Below, piece after piece: positions 6,211-6,346 of a stretch of 6,346 bases of DNA (within the stretch, counting starts at the first letter, position 1; every line of letters starts with the position of its first letter). The position numbers and the translations under genes are program-made. Location: the NCBI GenBank assembly GCA_002504495.1, contig DATC01000126.1, positions 1 through 6,346 of the forward strand, read 5' to 3'. The DNA is from Methanomassiliicoccaceae archaeon UBA537 (GTDB taxonomy: Archaea > Thermoplasmatota > Thermoplasmata > Methanomassiliicoccales > Methanomethylophilaceae). The notes below the pieces were generated by a model that worked only from the letters and a program-made list of their open reading frames with translations, searched no databases and was not told where the DNA came from.

Positions 6211-6218
6211 ATATAAAA
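6211..6218 (-). promoter_or_regulatory. Box A of the ATPase gene
   Basis: The minus strand reads TTTTATAT, a near-consensus box A, centred 28 nt before the ATG at 6186. A second A/T run (6203-6197, TTATATA) is only 14 nt from the start and fits less well. The box is part of the left arm of the inverted repeat at 6206-6248. Confidence 0.65.
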
Positions 6219-6236
6219 CTTGCAGAATAAACAATT

Positions 6237-6243
6237 TTTATAT
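6237..6243 (+). promoter_or_regulatory. Box A of the divergent gene at the window end
   Basis: TTTATAT, centred 21 nt before the ATG at 6261, faces right and mirrors the ATPase box A. The spacing to the ATG is a little shorter than the 25-28 nt seen for the other genes here, so either the functional box is shifted a few bases left within the T run or the start assignment is slightly off. Confidence 0.45.
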
Positions 6244-6260
6244 CGTTAACCGAACCTCAG

Positions 6261-6346
6261 ATGAACACACTTCCAACATTAGAATGGAGTGAACGTTCAT
6301 CCACTCTTCGAAACAAGCCCATTCTGCTGGTTTCTCTAGACGGAAA
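6261..6346 (+). CDS. 5' end of an unidentified gene, cut by the window edge
   Basis: An open frame starts at the ATG at 6261 and stays open to the window end. It encodes 28 complete codons beginning MNTLPTLEWSERSSTLRN and then KPILLVSLDG. The latter looks like a first beta-strand of an alpha/beta protein. A distant likeness to the opening of PAC2-family (proteasome assembly chaperone-like) proteins, which often have a conserved strand followed by DG or EG, is only a hint. Support for the gene is the rightward box A and the divergent arrangement with the ATPase. The short length means chance cannot be excluded. Confidence 0.45.
   Translation, partial: MNTLPTLEWSERSSTLRNKPILLVSLDG

Larger units (their letters stand above)
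6206..6248. repeat. 17-bp inverted repeat spanning the divergent promoters
   Basis: TAACGATATAAAACTTG (6206-6222) and CAATTTTTATATCGTTA (6232-6248) are reverse complements at 16 of 17 positions; the only mismatch is 6219/6235. The outer 13 bases match perfectly. The spacer is 9 nt (cagaataaa). The near-consensus TATA boxes of both divergent genes lie inside the arms, so the whole element is a mirrored promoter. It may be a dimer-binding operator or simply a symmetric bidirectional promoter. Confidence 0.8.

Noticed and set aside
25..6273. gaagtgtgttc at 25-35 and its exact reverse complement gaacacacttc at 6263-6273, near the two window ends
   Set aside because: An 11-bp match is expected several times by chance among all pairs in 6.3 kb; no flanking extension or target-site signature, so no evidence for element ends.

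Overview
The window looks like a piece of a moderately GC-rich archaeal chromosome. My best guess is a methanogen of the Methanomassiliicoccales (Thermoplasmata); this rests on overall look, not on a marker gene. The archaeal call rests on promoter layout. Each of the six complete genes has an A/T-rich box centred about 25-28 nt before its start codon, with no convincing Shine-Dalgarno in between. That is what TATA box (box A) promoters making leaderless mRNAs look like. Five of the six stop codons are TGA, one is TAA and none is TAG, which would suit a pyrrolysine user, but the sample is tiny.

Layout. (1) 74-1885 (+): a 603-aa protein with a long Arg/Asp/Gly-rich disordered N-terminus built partly from a duplicated 99-bp unit, a helical-repeat middle and an RGG-like tail. 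A strong hairpin with a cUUCGg loop follows its stop codon. (2) 2165-1722 (-): a small heavy-metal-associated (HMA, CopZ-like) protein whose frame runs on into the antisense of gene 1. (3) 2335-3330 (+): an N-terminal zinc-ribbon protein with TPR-like helices, divergent from gene 2. (4) 3913-3287 (-): a MntP-type manganese exporter. (5) 4856-3936 (-): a DUF1848 protein with a C-terminal CxxxCxxC motif of radical-SAM type. (6) 6186-4807 (-): an ATPase of the AAA/DUF4143 family. (7) 6261 to the window end (+): the first 28 codons of an unidentified gene, divergent from gene 6.

The minus-strand genes 6, 5 and 4 lie head to tail and very close, but each has its own TATA-like box: gene 5's lies inside the 3' end of gene 6's frame, and gene 4's overlaps gene 5's stop codon. 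They therefore look like separately transcribed neighbours more than one functional operon. HMA and MntP both concern metal homeostasis, but nothing else ties them together.

The most interesting non-coding signal is at 6206-6248. It is a 17-bp inverted repeat (16 of 17 paired) with a 9-nt spacer, and its arms contain the two facing TATA boxes of the divergent pair ATPase / gene 7. No CRISPR array, tRNA, rRNA, insertion sequence or phage gene was seen. No gene-free stretch exceeds 300 bases. I did not find a clear, wholly new multi-gene system.
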